Below are positions 26,864-36,235 of a stretch of 64,000 bases of DNA, one piece after another. The first letter of the stretch is position 1; each line of letters starts with the position of its first letter. The notes beneath the pieces are model-generated. The model was not told the origin of the DNA. It ran no database searches and was given only the letters and a program-made list of their open reading frames with translations. Origin of the DNA: Agromyces sp. Soil535 (lineage in GTDB: Bacteria; Actinomycetota; Actinomycetes; Actinomycetales; Microbacteriaceae); assembly GCF_001428255.1 (NCBI RefSeq), contig NZ_LMRW01000025.1, positions 124,001-188,000 of the forward strand. The letters are read 5' to 3'. The translations under genes and the position numbers were made by a program.

Positions 26864-27918
26864 CCGCGACCACCGCGGCGCCGGCCCGCCGCTCCCGTCG
26901 CCGGCGGCTCGACGCGACCCTCATCGTGGGCATCGCGCTCGTGGCGGTGATCGTGATCGGCGCGGTGCTGGTGGCGAGCGTCGGACGCAACTTCTTCAGC
27001 CCCGGCAACATCCGCGACATCCTCACCGGGATGAGCGTGCTCGGGTTCGTCGCGATCGGCCAGACCCTCGTCATCCTGTGCGCGTCGCTCGACCTGTCGG
27101 TGCCCTACGTCGTGAGCCTGTCGAGCCTCATCGCCGCCGACCTGATGGCCGGCAACCCGGCGAACATCCCGATCGCGGTGCTCGCGGTGCTCGCCACCGC
27201 CGCGGTCATCGGGCTGGCCAACGGGCTGATTGTCACGAAGCTGAAGGTCAACGGCTTCATCGCGACCCTCGGCACCGGCCTCATCATCAAGGGCTACCTT
27301 GACACCAACTACAAGGGCACGAGCGGCGAGGTGCCATGGGCGTTCCAGGTCATCGGCGCGACCGGCATCGGCCCGGTGCCGGTGTCGACGATGATCATGC
27401 TGCTCGTGGCGCTCGCCGCGGCGCTCTTCCTCGCCCGCACCCGCGTCGGCAACCACATGTTCGCGGTCGGCGGCAACGAACAGGTGGCGCGCCTCTCGGG
27501 CATCCGCACCGCACGCCCCCTGATCCTCGCGCACGTGCTGTGCTCGATCACCGCGGCGCTGGCAGGCCTGCTGCTCGCGAGCCGTCTCGGCGTGGGCAGC
27601 CCGACCGTCGGCATCCAGGGCGGCTACGACCTGCTCTCGATCGCGGCGGTGGTGCTGGGCGGCACCCTGCTCATGGGCGGGCGCGGCTCGATCTGGGGCA
27701 CCATCGGCGGCGTCGCGATCTTCGCCGTCGTCGACAACGTGATGAGCGTCATGCAGGTGAACCCGTTCCTGAAGGACGTCGTGCGCGGCATCGTCATCGT
27801 CGCGGCCGTGGCGATCTACACGAGCCGGTCGCTCGACCGGCGCAGGCCCAGGTTCACGACGGGGGCGACCGGCACGACGACGCCGGATGCCGCACACGAG
27901 AAGGAGGCCTCGGCATGA
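26860..27918 (+). CDS. Sugar ABC transporter permease, RbsC type (first)
   Basis: A 352-residue CUT2 permease with 8-10 hydrophobic segments. It has the family features SVLGFVAIGQTLVILCASLDLS (periplasmic entry helix), LATAAVIGLANGLIVTKLKV and the cytoplasmic GGNEQVARLSGI loop contacting the ATPase. It differs from the second permease next to it, so the importer is probably a heterodimer. Starts in a 4-base overlap with the ATPase stop. Confidence 0.95.
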   Translation: MTATTAAPARRSRRRRLDATLIVGIALVAVIVIGAVLVASVGRNFFSPGNIRDILTGMSVLGFVAIGQTLVILCASLDLSVPYVVSLSSLIAADLMAGNPANIPIAVLAVLATAAVIGLANGLIVTKLKVNGFIATLGTGLIIKGYLDTNYKGTSGEVPWAFQVIGATGIGPVPVSTMIMLLVALAAALFLARTRVGNHMFAVGGNEQVARLSGIRTARPLILAHVLCSITAALAGLLLASRLGVGSPTVGIQGGYDLLSIAAVVLGGTLLMGGRGSIWGTIGGVAIFAVVDNVMSVMQVNPFLKDVVRGIVIVAAVAIYTSRSLDRRRPRFTTGATGTTTPDAAHEKEASA

Positions 27919-29072
27919 GCGCCGTGTCATCCGACCGGCCGAGCCTCGGCCGCCGGCTCGCCGACCTCGGCCGCATGCTCGTGAGCCCGCGAGGGGCCGT
28001 CTTCCTGCTGCTGATCGTGCTGCTCGTGGCGATCGCGCTGCTGAACCCGTCGTTCGCCGAGCCCGGCCAGCTCATCCGCTTCGTGCAGCGCGTGTCGCCC
28101 GTGGCGATCGTCGCGATCGGCCAGTACTTCGTGATCGTCGGCGGCGAGTTCGACCTCTCGATGGGCTCGGTGGTCACCGCGCAGGTCGTGATCGCGGGCA
28201 ACCTCATCGGCCAGGACGACGCGAAGTCGCTGCCCGTGCTGGCGCTCATGCTCGCCTTCGGCGCGTTCATCGGCCTCGTGAACGGCCTCATCGTGACCCT
28301 GCTCAAGGTGCCGAGCTTCATCGCCACCCTCGGCATGATGCTCGCGCTGCTCGGCGCCACCCTGTACTGGACGGGCGGGGCGGCCACCGGCAACCCGGCC
28401 GACTCGTTCCGCGAGATCGGCAGGGGCGGCATCCGCGACCTGCCGGTGATCGAGATCCTGCCGTGGTCGGTGCTGGTCCTCGTGATCGTGCTCGCCGTGG
28501 CGATCTGGTTCGCCCGGCGGCCGTTCGGGCGCACGATCATCGCCCTCGGCGACAACGCGATGACCGCCCGCTACTCGGGCACCCGCAGCTGGTGGGTGAA
28601 GACCTCGACGTTCATCATCTCCGCCCTCTCGGCGACGCTCGCCGGCGTGCTGCTCGTCGGCTACGCGGGCGTGCACCCGAGCGTCGGCCGGGGGTACGAG
28701 TTCACCGCCATCACCGCGGTCGTGCTCGGCGGCGTGGTGCTCGGCGGCGGGCGCGGCTGGGTCGTGGCGGCGGCCGCTGGCGCGTTCGCCCTCGAGGCCC
28801 TCTTCACGCTGCTGAACTTCGCGGGCGTGCCCTCGACGTACCGCGACGCGGTGCAGGGCGTGATCATCATCCTCGCCGTCGCCTACGCGGCGACCACCAT
28901 CCGCGCGCGCCGACGCGGCCGCGCACTCGAGACCTCGCCGGGGCCAGCTCCGACGAACGACACTTCGCCGGCACCGGTGGCGAAGGAGCCCGATCCGTCA
29001 CCGGATCCCGCTCGCCCTGCACACATTCCCTCGACGCAGAGGGCTGACAACGAAACCAAGGGAGGTTCGTGA
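27915..29072 (+). CDS. Sugar ABC transporter permease, RbsC type (second)
   Basis: A 385-residue CUT2 permease: VAIVAIGQYFVIVGGEFDLS, FIGLVNGLIVTLLKVPSFIA and the GDNAMTARYSGT loop are diagnostic. After the last helix a 50-residue Pro/Thr-rich hydrophilic tail continues to the stop, longer than usual. The TGA stop shares its A with the ATG of the binding-protein gene (TGATG, 29070-29074). Confidence 0.95.
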   Translation: MSAVSSDRPSLGRRLADLGRMLVSPRGAVFLLLIVLLVAIALLNPSFAEPGQLIRFVQRVSPVAIVAIGQYFVIVGGEFDLSMGSVVTAQVVIAGNLIGQDDAKSLPVLALMLAFGAFIGLVNGLIVTLLKVPSFIATLGMMLALLGATLYWTGGAATGNPADSFREIGRGGIRDLPVIEILPWSVLVLVIVLAVAIWFARRPFGRTIIALGDNAMTARYSGTRSWWVKTSTFIISALSATLAGVLLVGYAGVHPSVGRGYEFTAITAVVLGGVVLGGGRGWVVAAAAGAFALEALFTLLNFAGVPSTYRDAVQGVIIILAVAYAATTIRARRRGRALETSPGPAPTNDTSPAPVAKEPDPSPDPARPAHIPSTQRADNETKGGS

Positions 29073-30274
29073 TGCGACGCAGGTTCACTGTTGCATCCGC
29101 CATGGTCGGCGCTCTCGCGCTGATCACGCTCGCAGGCTGTACCACCGACCCCAACGTGACCGCGCCGACGGAGGACGCCGCCACCGAGGAAGCGGTCGAG
29201 TGGTTCGACCAGGAGCTCTACGACAAGCAGGACGCCGAGCGCGACGTCGTGCCGGAAGGCCCGGAGGACCAGCCGTGGCTGCAGTACATCAACGCCGAGT
29301 TCGTCGACACCTCGCAGTATGCGAGCACGGGAGCGAAGAAGGCGTGCTTCGCCAACGCCTCCATCTCCAACCCGTGGCGCCAGACCGGCTGGATCACGAT
29401 GAACCAGCAGCTCCAGGTGCTGCAGGAGGCCGGCGCCATCTCCGAGATGGAGACCCGCGACGCGCAGGACTCGGATGACACGCAGATCGCCGACATCGAC
29501 TACTTCATCGAGGAGGGCAACTGCGACGTCTTCATCATCTCGCCGAACTCCACGGCGGCGATGACCCCGGCCGTCGAGCGTGCATGCGAGACCGGCAAGC
29601 CGGTCATCGTGTTCGACCGTGGCGTGGAGACCGACTGCCCGACCACGTTCATCCACCCGATCGGGGGATTCGCGTGGGGCATCGACACGGCGGAGTTCCT
29701 CATCGAGGAGCTCGAGGAGGGCGACAAGGTCGTGGCGCTTCGCATCCTGCCGGGTGTGGACGTGCTCGAGCAGCGCTGGGCGGCCGCCGAGAAGCTGTTC
29801 GACGAGGCCGGCATCGACGCGGTCGACTACTTCACGGGAGCCGACCCCGCCGAGATCAAGAAGATCATCTCCGACGAGCTCGCCAAGGGCGATGTGCAGG
29901 GCGTGTGGATGGATGCCGGTGACGGCGCCGTCGCGGCCATCGAGGCGTTCGAGGACGCCGGCGTCGACTACCCGGTGATGACCGGCGAGGACGAGATGAG
30001 CTTCCTCCGCAAGTGGAAGGAGACCGGGCTCACGGGCCTCGCGCCGGTGTACTCGAACTTCCAGTGGCGCACCCCGCTGCTCGCCGCGCAGATGATCTTC
30101 GCGGGCCAGCAGGTGCCCAAGGAGTGGGTGCTCCCGCAGGAGCCGATCCCCGCGGAGGAGGTCGACGAGTACCTCGCGCTCAACGAGAACATGCCCGACG
30201 GCCACTATGCGAAGTTCGGCGGCGAGGACCTGCCCGGTTACCCGCAGGTCTGGGAGGACCGGCAGATGCCGTAG
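29072..30274 (+). CDS. Sugar-binding lipoprotein of the ABC importer
   Basis: A 400-residue substrate-binding protein with a lipoprotein signal peptide: MRRRFTVASAMV, hydrophobic core, lipobox LAGC with Cys23. The mature part has the type-I periplasmic binding fold (VFIISPNSTAAMTPAVERAC, KPVIVFDRGVETD, GVWMDAGDGAVAAIEAFEDA). It delivers a sugar to the two permeases. ATG 29072 follows GGGAGG (29060-29065). The ligand cannot be read from sequence. Confidence 0.94.
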   Translation: MRRRFTVASAMVGALALITLAGCTTDPNVTAPTEDAATEEAVEWFDQELYDKQDAERDVVPEGPEDQPWLQYINAEFVDTSQYASTGAKKACFANASISNPWRQTGWITMNQQLQVLQEAGAISEMETRDAQDSDDTQIADIDYFIEEGNCDVFIISPNSTAAMTPAVERACETGKPVIVFDRGVETDCPTTFIHPIGGFAWGIDTAEFLIEELEEGDKVVALRILPGVDVLEQRWAAAEKLFDEAGIDAVDYFTGADPAEIKKIISDELAKGDVQGVWMDAGDGAVAAIEAFEDAGVDYPVMTGEDEMSFLRKWKETGLTGLAPVYSNFQWRTPLLAAQMIFAGQQVPKEWVLPQEPIPAEEVDEYLALNENMPDGHYAKFGGEDLPGYPQVWEDRQMP

Positions 30275-30293
30275 GCCGACCCCTCGCTGGTCG

Positions 30294-30364
30294 AGGAGGC
30301 GCGCAGCGCCGTCTCGAGACCCGGTGCAGACTGGGTCTCGAGACGGCCGCGATGCGGCATCCTC
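30294..30364. repeat. Inverted-repeat element between binding-protein and isomerase genes
   Basis: GTCTCGAGACCC (30311-30322) pairs perfectly with 30333-30344 around 10 bases, and GAGGA (30294-30298) with TCCTC (30360-30364) outside. The cores match the element at 980-1073. Lying inside the operon after the binding-protein gene, it may stabilise upstream mRNA or reduce expression of the isomerases. Confidence 0.65.
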
Positions 30365-30401
30365 GGCCCGCACCATCGGCTTCGGCTCGCAAGGAGGCAG
30401 C

Positions 30402-31271
30402 ATGCGCCGCACGATCGGCGTGAACACGTGGGTCTGGACGTCGCCGCTCCACGACGACGCGCTCATCGCCCTCGCCGCGAAGGCGGCCGGCATGGGCTTC
30501 GGCGCCATGGAGCTGCCGGTCGAGCAGCCGGGGGACTGGTCGCCGGATGCCGCGGCCGACGTGCTCGCCGAGCACGGGCTCGCTGCCGTCGTGATCGGCG
30601 CCATGGGCCCCGGCCGCAACCTCGTCGCCGCGCCCGGCTCCGAGGTGGTCGCAACGCAGAACTACCTCGTACACTGCCTCGGCGTCGCCGAGCGGGTCGG
30701 GTCCCGCGTCGTCGCGGGCCCCTTCACCGCGGCGACCGGGCGCGCCTGGCGGATGGACGCCGACGAGCGGGCGGCGCGCTACCGCGAACTGCGGGCGAGC
30801 CTCGCGCCCGTCGTGCGCGCGGCGGAGCGCAGCGGCATCCGCCTGGCCATCGAACCGCTGAACCGCTACGAGACGAGCCTCGTGAACACCGTCGAGCAGG
30901 CGCTCGAGGCGCTCGGCCCGCTGCTCGGCCCGGGGCTCGGCCTCGCCCTCGACAGCTACCACCTGAACATCGAGGAGAAGCGCGTCGGCGACGCGATCCG
31001 CGCGGCGGGCGAGCACCTCGTGCACGTGCAGGTCTGCGGCAACGACCGGGGGGCCGTCGGCGACGACCATATGGACTGGCGGGCCTTCCTCGACGCGCTC
31101 GACGATGCCGGCTACGAGGGACCGCTCGGGCTCGAGAGCTTCACCGGCGAGAACGCGACGATCGCCGTCGCGGCATCCGTGTGGCGACCGCTCGCCGCAT
31201 CCCAGGACGAACTCGCGGAGCGCAGCATCCGCTACCTGACCGCGCTGCAGGACGAAAGGGAACTGTCATGA
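30402..31271 (+). CDS. Sugar phosphate isomerase/epimerase (TIM barrel, ketose 3-epimerase-like)
   Basis: A 289-residue AP-endonuclease-2-fold TIM barrel. The metal-binding Glu/Asp/His set is visible in LAIEPLNRYETS, LGLALDSYHLNIEE, HVQVCGNDRGAVGDDHMDW and LGLESFTG, the pattern of D-psicose/tagatose 3-epimerases. It probably epimerises the imported sugar or its oxidised form. ATG 30402 follows AAGGAGG. It overlaps the next gene by ATGA. Confidence 0.9.
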   Translation: MRRTIGVNTWVWTSPLHDDALIALAAKAAGMGFGAMELPVEQPGDWSPDAAADVLAEHGLAAVVIGAMGPGRNLVAAPGSEVVATQNYLVHCLGVAERVGSRVVAGPFTAATGRAWRMDADERAARYRELRASLAPVVRAAERSGIRLAIEPLNRYETSLVNTVEQALEALGPLLGPGLGLALDSYHLNIEEKRVGDAIRAAGEHLVHVQVCGNDRGAVGDDHMDWRAFLDALDDAGYEGPLGLESFTGENATIAVAASVWRPLAASQDELAERSIRYLTALQDERELS

Positions 31272-32326
31272 GCCTTCGAGAGCCTCAGGCCGGCGCGGAT
31301 GCCGCAGCCGACCGCGCCACCGCCACCCACCCCGTGACGCTCTTCACCGGCCAGTGGGCCGACCTCCCATTCGAGGAGGTCGCGCGCCTGGCGGCGGAGT
31401 GGGGGTACGACGGCCTCGAGATCGCGTGCTCGGGCGACCACCTCGACCTGAAGCTCGCCGACGAGGAGCCCGGGTATCTCGACGAGCGACGCGAGATCCT
31501 GAAGCGCCACGGGCTCGAGGTCTACGCCATCTCGAACCACCTCACCGGGCAGGCCGTGTGCGACGCACCCATCGACTTCCGCCACGAGGCGATCGTGCGC
31601 TCCTACACGTGGGGCGACGGCGACGCCGAGGGCGTGCGACAGCGCGCGGCGGAGGACATGAAGCGTTCGGCGCGGGTCGCGCGCAAGCTCGGCGTCGACA
31701 CCGTGGTCGGGTTCACGGGCTCGTCGATCTGGCCGTACGTGGCGATGTTCCCGCCCGTGCCCCCGTCGGTGATCGAGGGCGGCTTCGAGGATTTCGCGAG
31801 CCGGTGGAACCCGATCCTCGACGTGTTCGACGCCGAGGGGGTGCGGTTCGCGCACGAGGTGCATCCGGGCGAGATCGCGTACGACTACTGGAGCACGGTC
31901 CGCACACTGGAGGCGATCGATCGGCGGCAGGCGTTCGGGATCAACTGGGACCCCTCGCACATGATGTGGCAGGGCATCGATCCGGTCGGCTTCATCCTCG
32001 ACTTCCAGGACCGCATCTACCACGTCGACTGCAAGGACACGCGGTTGCGCCCGCAAAACGGCCGCGCCGGCATCCTCGGATCGCACCTCCCGTGGGGCGA
32101 CCCGCACCGGGGCTGGGACTTCGTGTCGACCGGACACGGCGACGTGCCGTGGGAGGACTCGTTCCGTGCCCTCGACGCGATCGGCTATTCCGGCCCGATC
32201 TCGGTCGAGTGGGAGGACGCGGGCATGGACCGGCTGCACGGCGCGAAGGAGGCCGTGGGATTCATCCGCTCGCTCATCTGGCCGCAACCGACGGCGTCGT
32301 TCGACGCCGCGTTCTCGAACCAGTAG
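31268..32326 (+). CDS. Sugar phosphate isomerase/epimerase (TIM barrel)
   Basis: A 352-residue member of the same fold but distinct from its neighbour: VTLFTGQWADLPFEEVARLA, FAHEVHPGEIAYDYWST (Glu), INWDPSHMMWQGIDPV (Asp/His), YHVDCKDTRL and ISVEWEDAG (Glu). Such proteins accompany Gfo/Idh enzymes in inositol- or keto-sugar-type catabolism. It ends the operon. The last step of the pathway (kinase or aldolase) is not in this window. Confidence 0.9.
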   Translation: MSLREPQAGADAAADRATATHPVTLFTGQWADLPFEEVARLAAEWGYDGLEIACSGDHLDLKLADEEPGYLDERREILKRHGLEVYAISNHLTGQAVCDAPIDFRHEAIVRSYTWGDGDAEGVRQRAAEDMKRSARVARKLGVDTVVGFTGSSIWPYVAMFPPVPPSVIEGGFEDFASRWNPILDVFDAEGVRFAHEVHPGEIAYDYWSTVRTLEAIDRRQAFGINWDPSHMMWQGIDPVGFILDFQDRIYHVDCKDTRLRPQNGRAGILGSHLPWGDPHRGWDFVSTGHGDVPWEDSFRALDAIGYSGPISVEWEDAGMDRLHGAKEAVGFIRSLIWPQPTASFDAAFSNQ

Positions 32327-32469
32327 CGGGCGGATGCCGCGGGGTGGCCCGTTCGGGCCATCGCAGGATGGCCCGAAGCCGCGATGCCGCCCGGAGCGTG
32401 GGCGAGTGGAATCGGAGCATGTCCATCGCCCGGCCGCCGGGCGCCGCGATCCAAGAGGAAGTGCCGACC

Positions 32470-32913
32470 ATGTCCATGTTCACCAGTGAGACCCGCAGCA
32501 GCACCCGCACCGTCGGTGAAGAGCCGACGACGGCGGACGCGCGCTCCGGCGCCGTCGTCGGCGAGGGGGTCCGGCGCGGTTGGTACCGCCTGCTCTTCGA
32601 CCTCGGACCGGTCACCGTCGTCGAGTTCGCCATCGCGGCCGGCATCGAGCGCGACACCGCCGCCGGCTGGATCGATGAGCAGCTCGAGGCCGGCGTGCTG
32701 CGCGTCGTCGGCATCGACGAGCACGACGACGAGATGGTGCTGCTGCCGGGGGAGCACGTCACCGCGCTCCTCGGCGACCACGGCGGTCCCGAGCTCTCCG
32801 GAGCGCGCGTGATGGCCGAGCGGCACGTCGACCGCATGGCGCCGGTGGTTCGAGCGCTCGCCGACATCGGCCCGCGCGGCATCGGGGCGTTCCCGCGGGT
32901 GGCGGCGGGCTGA
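32470..32913 (+). CDS. Orphan winged-helix protein resembling the N-terminal domain of SAM methyltransferases
   Basis: The 147-residue protein has a winged-helix-like stretch at about 35-95 ([58 protein letters not shown]). This resembles the dimerisation domain preceding the catalytic domain in class I methyltransferases, but no GxGxG SAM-binding part follows before the stop. It may be a truncated methyltransferase or a small regulator. ATG 32470 follows AGAGGAAG; an in-frame ATG at 32419 has poorer context. Confidence 0.65.
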   Translation: MSMFTSETRSSTRTVGEEPTTADARSGAVVGEGVRRGWYRLLFDLGPVTVVEFAIAAGIERDTAAGWIDEQLEAGVLRVVGIDEHDDEMVLLPGEHVTALLGDHGGPELSGARVMAERHVDRMAPVVRALADIGPRGIGAFPRVAAG

Positions 32914-32969
32914 GCGACGCCGCGGGCCCGCTCTTCCCCGGGTTCCGTGGCGCTCCTACACTGGGGGCC

Positions 32970-34016
32970 GTGGAGCCCGGGGATCAGCTGATCCGCTACG
33001 CCGAGGTCGACGGGCGCTCCGTCGCCTGGTCGGCGGTGGGGTCCGGCCCGCCCTTGGTGCTGGGCGGCTGGTGGTGCAGCAATCTCGGTCTCGACTGGCA
33101 GAACCCCCGATTCCGTCGCTTCGTCTCGACCCTCGCCGAGCATCGCACGGTGATCAGGTACGACCGCCCGGGCACCGGGGCATCCCATCACGACGATCCG
33201 CCGCCGGCGAACCTCGAAGCGGAACTCGGGCTGCTCGAGGCGATCGTCGACGCGGCCGTCGGCGATGCGTCGATCGCCCTGTTCGGCGTGTCCTCGGGCG
33301 GAGCGGTCTCGTCGCTGTTCGCGGCGCGGCATCCGGAGAGGGTGTCGGCGCTCATCCTGTACGGCGCGTTCGCGAACGGCGCCGACCTGGCTTCGCCCTC
33401 GGTGCGAGCGGAGCTGGTCGACGTGATCCGGGCGCACTGGGGGTTCGGTTCCCGCGTGCTCGCCGACCTGTTCCTTCCCGAGGGCACCGCAGACGAGCGC
33501 GACGAGTTCGTCGCCTTCCAGCGGCGCACGGCGTCCCGCGAGACCGCCGCCGCGTCGATGGCCGAGCTGCACGGCTTCGACTCCACGACGCATCTCGGGC
33601 TGGTCATGGCACCCACGCTCGTACTGCACCGGCGTGAGGACCACGCGATCCGCTTCGCGCTCGGCCGCGACCTCGCGGCGCGGATCCCAGGTGCGCGCCT
33701 GGTGGAGCTGCACGGCCCGGATCACTTCCCGTGGCGTGGCGACGCGGCAGCCGTGACGGATGAGACGCTGCGCTTCCTGGGTGTCGAGGTCGCCCGCGAG
33801 GCACCCGCCGCCGAGCCGATGCGCGCGGCGCTCACGGCGCGGGAGAAGGAGGTCCTGCGGCTTGTCGCGCGCGGCGAGACCGACCAGGCGATCGCGGCGG
33901 AGCTCGTGCTGAGTCCGCACACCGTGCACCGGCATCTCGCGAACATCCGCACGAAGCTCGGCGTTCCGTCCCGGGCGGCTGCCGCGGCCTGGGCGCTGCG
34001 CCACGGCCTCATCTGA
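32970..34016 (+). CDS. Alpha/beta hydrolase fused to LuxR DNA-binding domain
   Basis: The 348-residue protein couples an alpha/beta hydrolase domain (1-275: [12 protein letters not shown], nucleophile elbow GVSSGG with Ser, [11 protein letters not shown] for the acid, HGPDHFPW for the His) to a C-terminal LuxR HTH (about 285-348: [39 protein letters not shown]). The catalytic triad looks intact, so the domain may bind or hydrolyse the inducer. GTG 32970 is 7 bases after TACACT (32957-32962), leaderless-type. No obvious target gene. Confidence 0.9.
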   Translation: MEPGDQLIRYAEVDGRSVAWSAVGSGPPLVLGGWWCSNLGLDWQNPRFRRFVSTLAEHRTVIRYDRPGTGASHHDDPPPANLEAELGLLEAIVDAAVGDASIALFGVSSGGAVSSLFAARHPERVSALILYGAFANGADLASPSVRAELVDVIRAHWGFGSRVLADLFLPEGTADERDEFVAFQRRTASRETAAASMAELHGFDSTTHLGLVMAPTLVLHRREDHAIRFALGRDLAARIPGARLVELHGPDHFPWRGDAAAVTDETLRFLGVEVAREAPAAEPMRAALTAREKEVLRLVARGETDQAIAAELVLSPHTVHRHLANIRTKLGVPSRAAAAAWALRHGLI

Positions 34017-34070
34017 CCGGCGGCTCATCTGGCCCATGGCACGAAACGGATGCCGCGGGGCCGGATCCGG

Positions 34071-34631
34071 TCACTGGAGGCTCAGCACCTCTTCGATGGG
34101 CACGCTGTCGACGAGGATCACGGCCGCCGAGGCGCCGGCCGCCGCCATGGCCGTGCGCTCGAGCTGGCTCTCGATGCGGGGGTTGTCGCACACACCCGCG
34201 GGAGCCGGTCGCCCGGTGAGCTCGACGGTGACCGTTCCGGTGCCGTCCACCCCGCCCGAGAGGTATTCGAGCGTGCCACCGGGGATCGCCGAGTAGAGTC
34301 CGGATGCGCCGAGCTCGCGTTCCGGGTCCGCGAGCAGCCGCTCCATACCGGCGCGCAACGGGTCGTCGGTCGACACGGGCTCGGTCTCGAACGCGACCAG
34401 GCTGTCGCCGCATCCGAGGGGCTCACCGGATGCCCCGCCATCGCCGAGCACGACGTAGTAGAGCGTGAGGGGCGCTGCCCGCGGTGTCGGCGAGGGGCTC
34501 GTCGTCGGCGAGGCCGGCGACGTCTGAACCGGAGGGCTGCTCGTCTCGCCGTCACCGCCGGGCACGCAACCCGTTATGGCCATGACGACCATCGTCACCG
34601 CGACCGCAGCCCATGCTGACCGGACCCGCAT
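34071..34631 (-). CDS. Lipoprotein with GerMN-like domain
   Basis: A 186-residue lipoprotein: signal peptide with lipobox ITGC (Cys22), a Thr/Ser/Pro-rich linker (about 25-52), then LTLYYVVLGDG, FETEPVSTDDPLRAGMERLL and VTVELTGRPAPAGVC, resembling the GerMN domain of extracytoplasmic proteins. Probably attached to the outer face of the membrane. GGAGGG lies upstream of ATG 34631. Function unknown; the amidase-domain gene upstream is on the same strand. Confidence 0.75.
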   Translation of the reverse strand: MRVRSAWAAVAVTMVVMAITGCVPGGDGETSSPPVQTSPASPTTSPSPTPRAAPLTLYYVVLGDGGASGEPLGCGDSLVAFETEPVSTDDPLRAGMERLLADPERELGASGLYSAIPGGTLEYLSGGVDGTGTVTVELTGRPAPAGVCDNPRIESQLERTAMAAAGASAAVILVDSVPIEEVLSLQ

Positions 34632-34675
34632 GCCACCACCGTGCCCTCCGGGCGCCAGCCTAGTCCGGACAGCTG

Positions 34676-35386
34676 CTACTCGGGGATGCTCCAGTAGTAC
34701 GCCACCCCGCCGGGGTGCAGCTCGGTGATCGCCATGTCGACCGAGCGGTCCCACGTGGCATCCGTGTGGCCGGCGTACTCGACCGTGATCGAGCCGTCGG
34801 ACTCGGTGATCACCGCGGTCACGACGGCAGTATGGTCGCGGTCGCCCGAGTCGTCCCAGTCGAACTGCACGAGGTCGCCGACCTTCACCTGGTCGCGCTG
34901 GTCGTCGGTGAGTGCGGTGGCGCGCTCGGGGTGCTCCTCCAGGTAGTCCATGAGCGCGGTGGAGCTCCGCCATGCCTCGGAGCTCGAGTACGGGTCGCCC
35001 GACTCGTCGTACCACCACTCGTCATCGGTCTCCCAGCCGCGCGCGAGGAGGGTCTGGCTCGCGAAGTTCACACAGTCGTTCTCGTCGAGGTAGCCGAACT
35101 CGTCGCTCTGGGTGTCGTTCCAGTAGGCGTAGGCGTACTCGAGCTGGGCGGCCACGGCGGGGCTCAGCGACGAGGTGTCGAGCTCGCCCTCGGTCGTGTC
35201 GCCGCCGTCGACGCCGGAGGCAGGGTCGGCCGCGGCCGCTACGGGGGTCTGCGCGGCTTGCTGCCCGAGCGTCAACGCGATCGTGGTGCCGCCGGCGACG
35301 AGGAGGGCGGCTGCCGCGATGGCCACCACGCGACGACGCCGCACCAGGACGGTGCGACGGGTCGGATCATCCGTGGGGGGAGTCAT
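34676..35386 (-). CDS. Membrane-anchored amidase-domain (Amidase_6) protein
   Basis: A 236-residue protein with one N-terminal transmembrane or signal segment (about 19-40, after RRRRVV) and an extracellular Amidase_6-like domain: NDCVNFASQTLLARGW (Cys nucleophile), then GDLVQFDWDDSG and RDHTAVVTAV (His). This fold occurs in cell-wall-associated peptidases. The ATG at 35386 follows TACCGT by 7 bases (complement of 35394-35399), leaderless-type. Cell-wall role is inferred from family and location. Confidence 0.85.
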   Translation of the reverse strand: MTPPTDDPTRRTVLVRRRRVVAIAAAALLVAGGTTIALTLGQQAAQTPVAAAADPASGVDGGDTTEGELDTSSLSPAVAAQLEYAYAYWNDTQSDEFGYLDENDCVNFASQTLLARGWETDDEWWYDESGDPYSSSEAWRSSTALMDYLEEHPERATALTDDQRDQVKVGDLVQFDWDDSGDRDHTAVVTAVITESDGSITVEYAGHTDATWDRSVDMAITELHPGGVAYYWSIPE

Positions 35387-35490
35387 CCCCTCGACGGTAC
35401 GACGCGGGCCTGAGCGTCGCCTCAACCGACGATGGCGAGGACCGCCGGGACCGCGGGAGGAAGCCGTCTCCCCGGCCCCGGCGATCGGCC

Positions 35491-36159
35491 TCATCGCTCG
35501 GTCACCGTGCCGTGCTTGATGTGCAGCCGGCGTTCGGCGCGTTTCGCCACGGCCGTGTCGTGGGTCACGATCACGAGCGTCAGCCCGCGGTCGCGCCAGA
35601 GGCCCTCGAGGAGGTCCATGATCTCGTCGCGCGTCTCCTCGTCGAGGTTGCCGGTCGGCTCGTCGGCGAGGAGCACGTCGGGTTCCTTCACGAGCGCCCT
35701 GGCGATGGCGACCCGCTGCTGCTGGCCGCCCGACAGCTCGCCCGGCACGTGACCGGCGCGGTCGGCGAGCCCGACCGACGCGAGCGCATCGACGGCCCGC
35801 CGCCGCCGCTCCTCCGCAGAGATGCCGAGCGGCGCGAGCGCCGTCTCCACGTTCTCCTGCGCCGTGAGCGTGGGGATGAGGTTGAAGCCCTGGAAGACGA
35901 AGCCGATCTCCTTCGCCCGGATGCCGCCGAGCTTGCGGTCGGGCAGGTGCGACAGCTCCGACTCGCCGAGGCTGATGCGCCCCGACGTCGGCCGGTCGAG
36001 GGCGCCGAGCATCTGCAGCAGCGTCGACTTGCCGCCGCCGGTCGGTCCCTGGATCGCGACGAGCTGCCCCGACGGGATCGTGAGGGTCACATCGGCGAGC
36101 GCCGTGACCTTCCGCTTCGACTGGGTGTAGGTCTTCGAGACGTTCTCGAGGGTGTACAT
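35491..36159 (-). CDS. ABC transporter ATPase, MacB/LolD type
   Basis: The 222-residue ATPase has Walker A GPTGGGKST, Q-loop FVFQGFNLIPTLTAQENV, signature LSGGQQQR, Walker B VLLADEPTGNLD and H-loop VTHD, the set typical of LolCDE/MacB/BceA exporters. ATG 36159 has GGGAG six bases upstream; an earlier in-frame start at 36243 would read through a hairpin and is not favoured. It follows the permease gene after a 162-base gap containing that hairpin. Confidence 0.95.
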   Translation of the reverse strand: MYTLENVSKTYTQSKRKVTALADVTLTIPSGQLVAIQGPTGGGKSTLLQMLGALDRPTSGRISLGESELSHLPDRKLGGIRAKEIGFVFQGFNLIPTLTAQENVETALAPLGISAEERRRRAVDALASVGLADRAGHVPGELSGGQQQRVAIARALVKEPDVLLADEPTGNLDEETRDEIMDLLEGLWRDRGLTLVIVTHDTAVAKRAERRLHIKHGTVTER

Positions 36160-36235
36160 GGTGCTCCCATTTCGGTGGGTATCGGTGATGGATGTCTCGA
36201 CGGCGGGCGCCGAGGTTGTAGGTGTCTTGGGCGAC

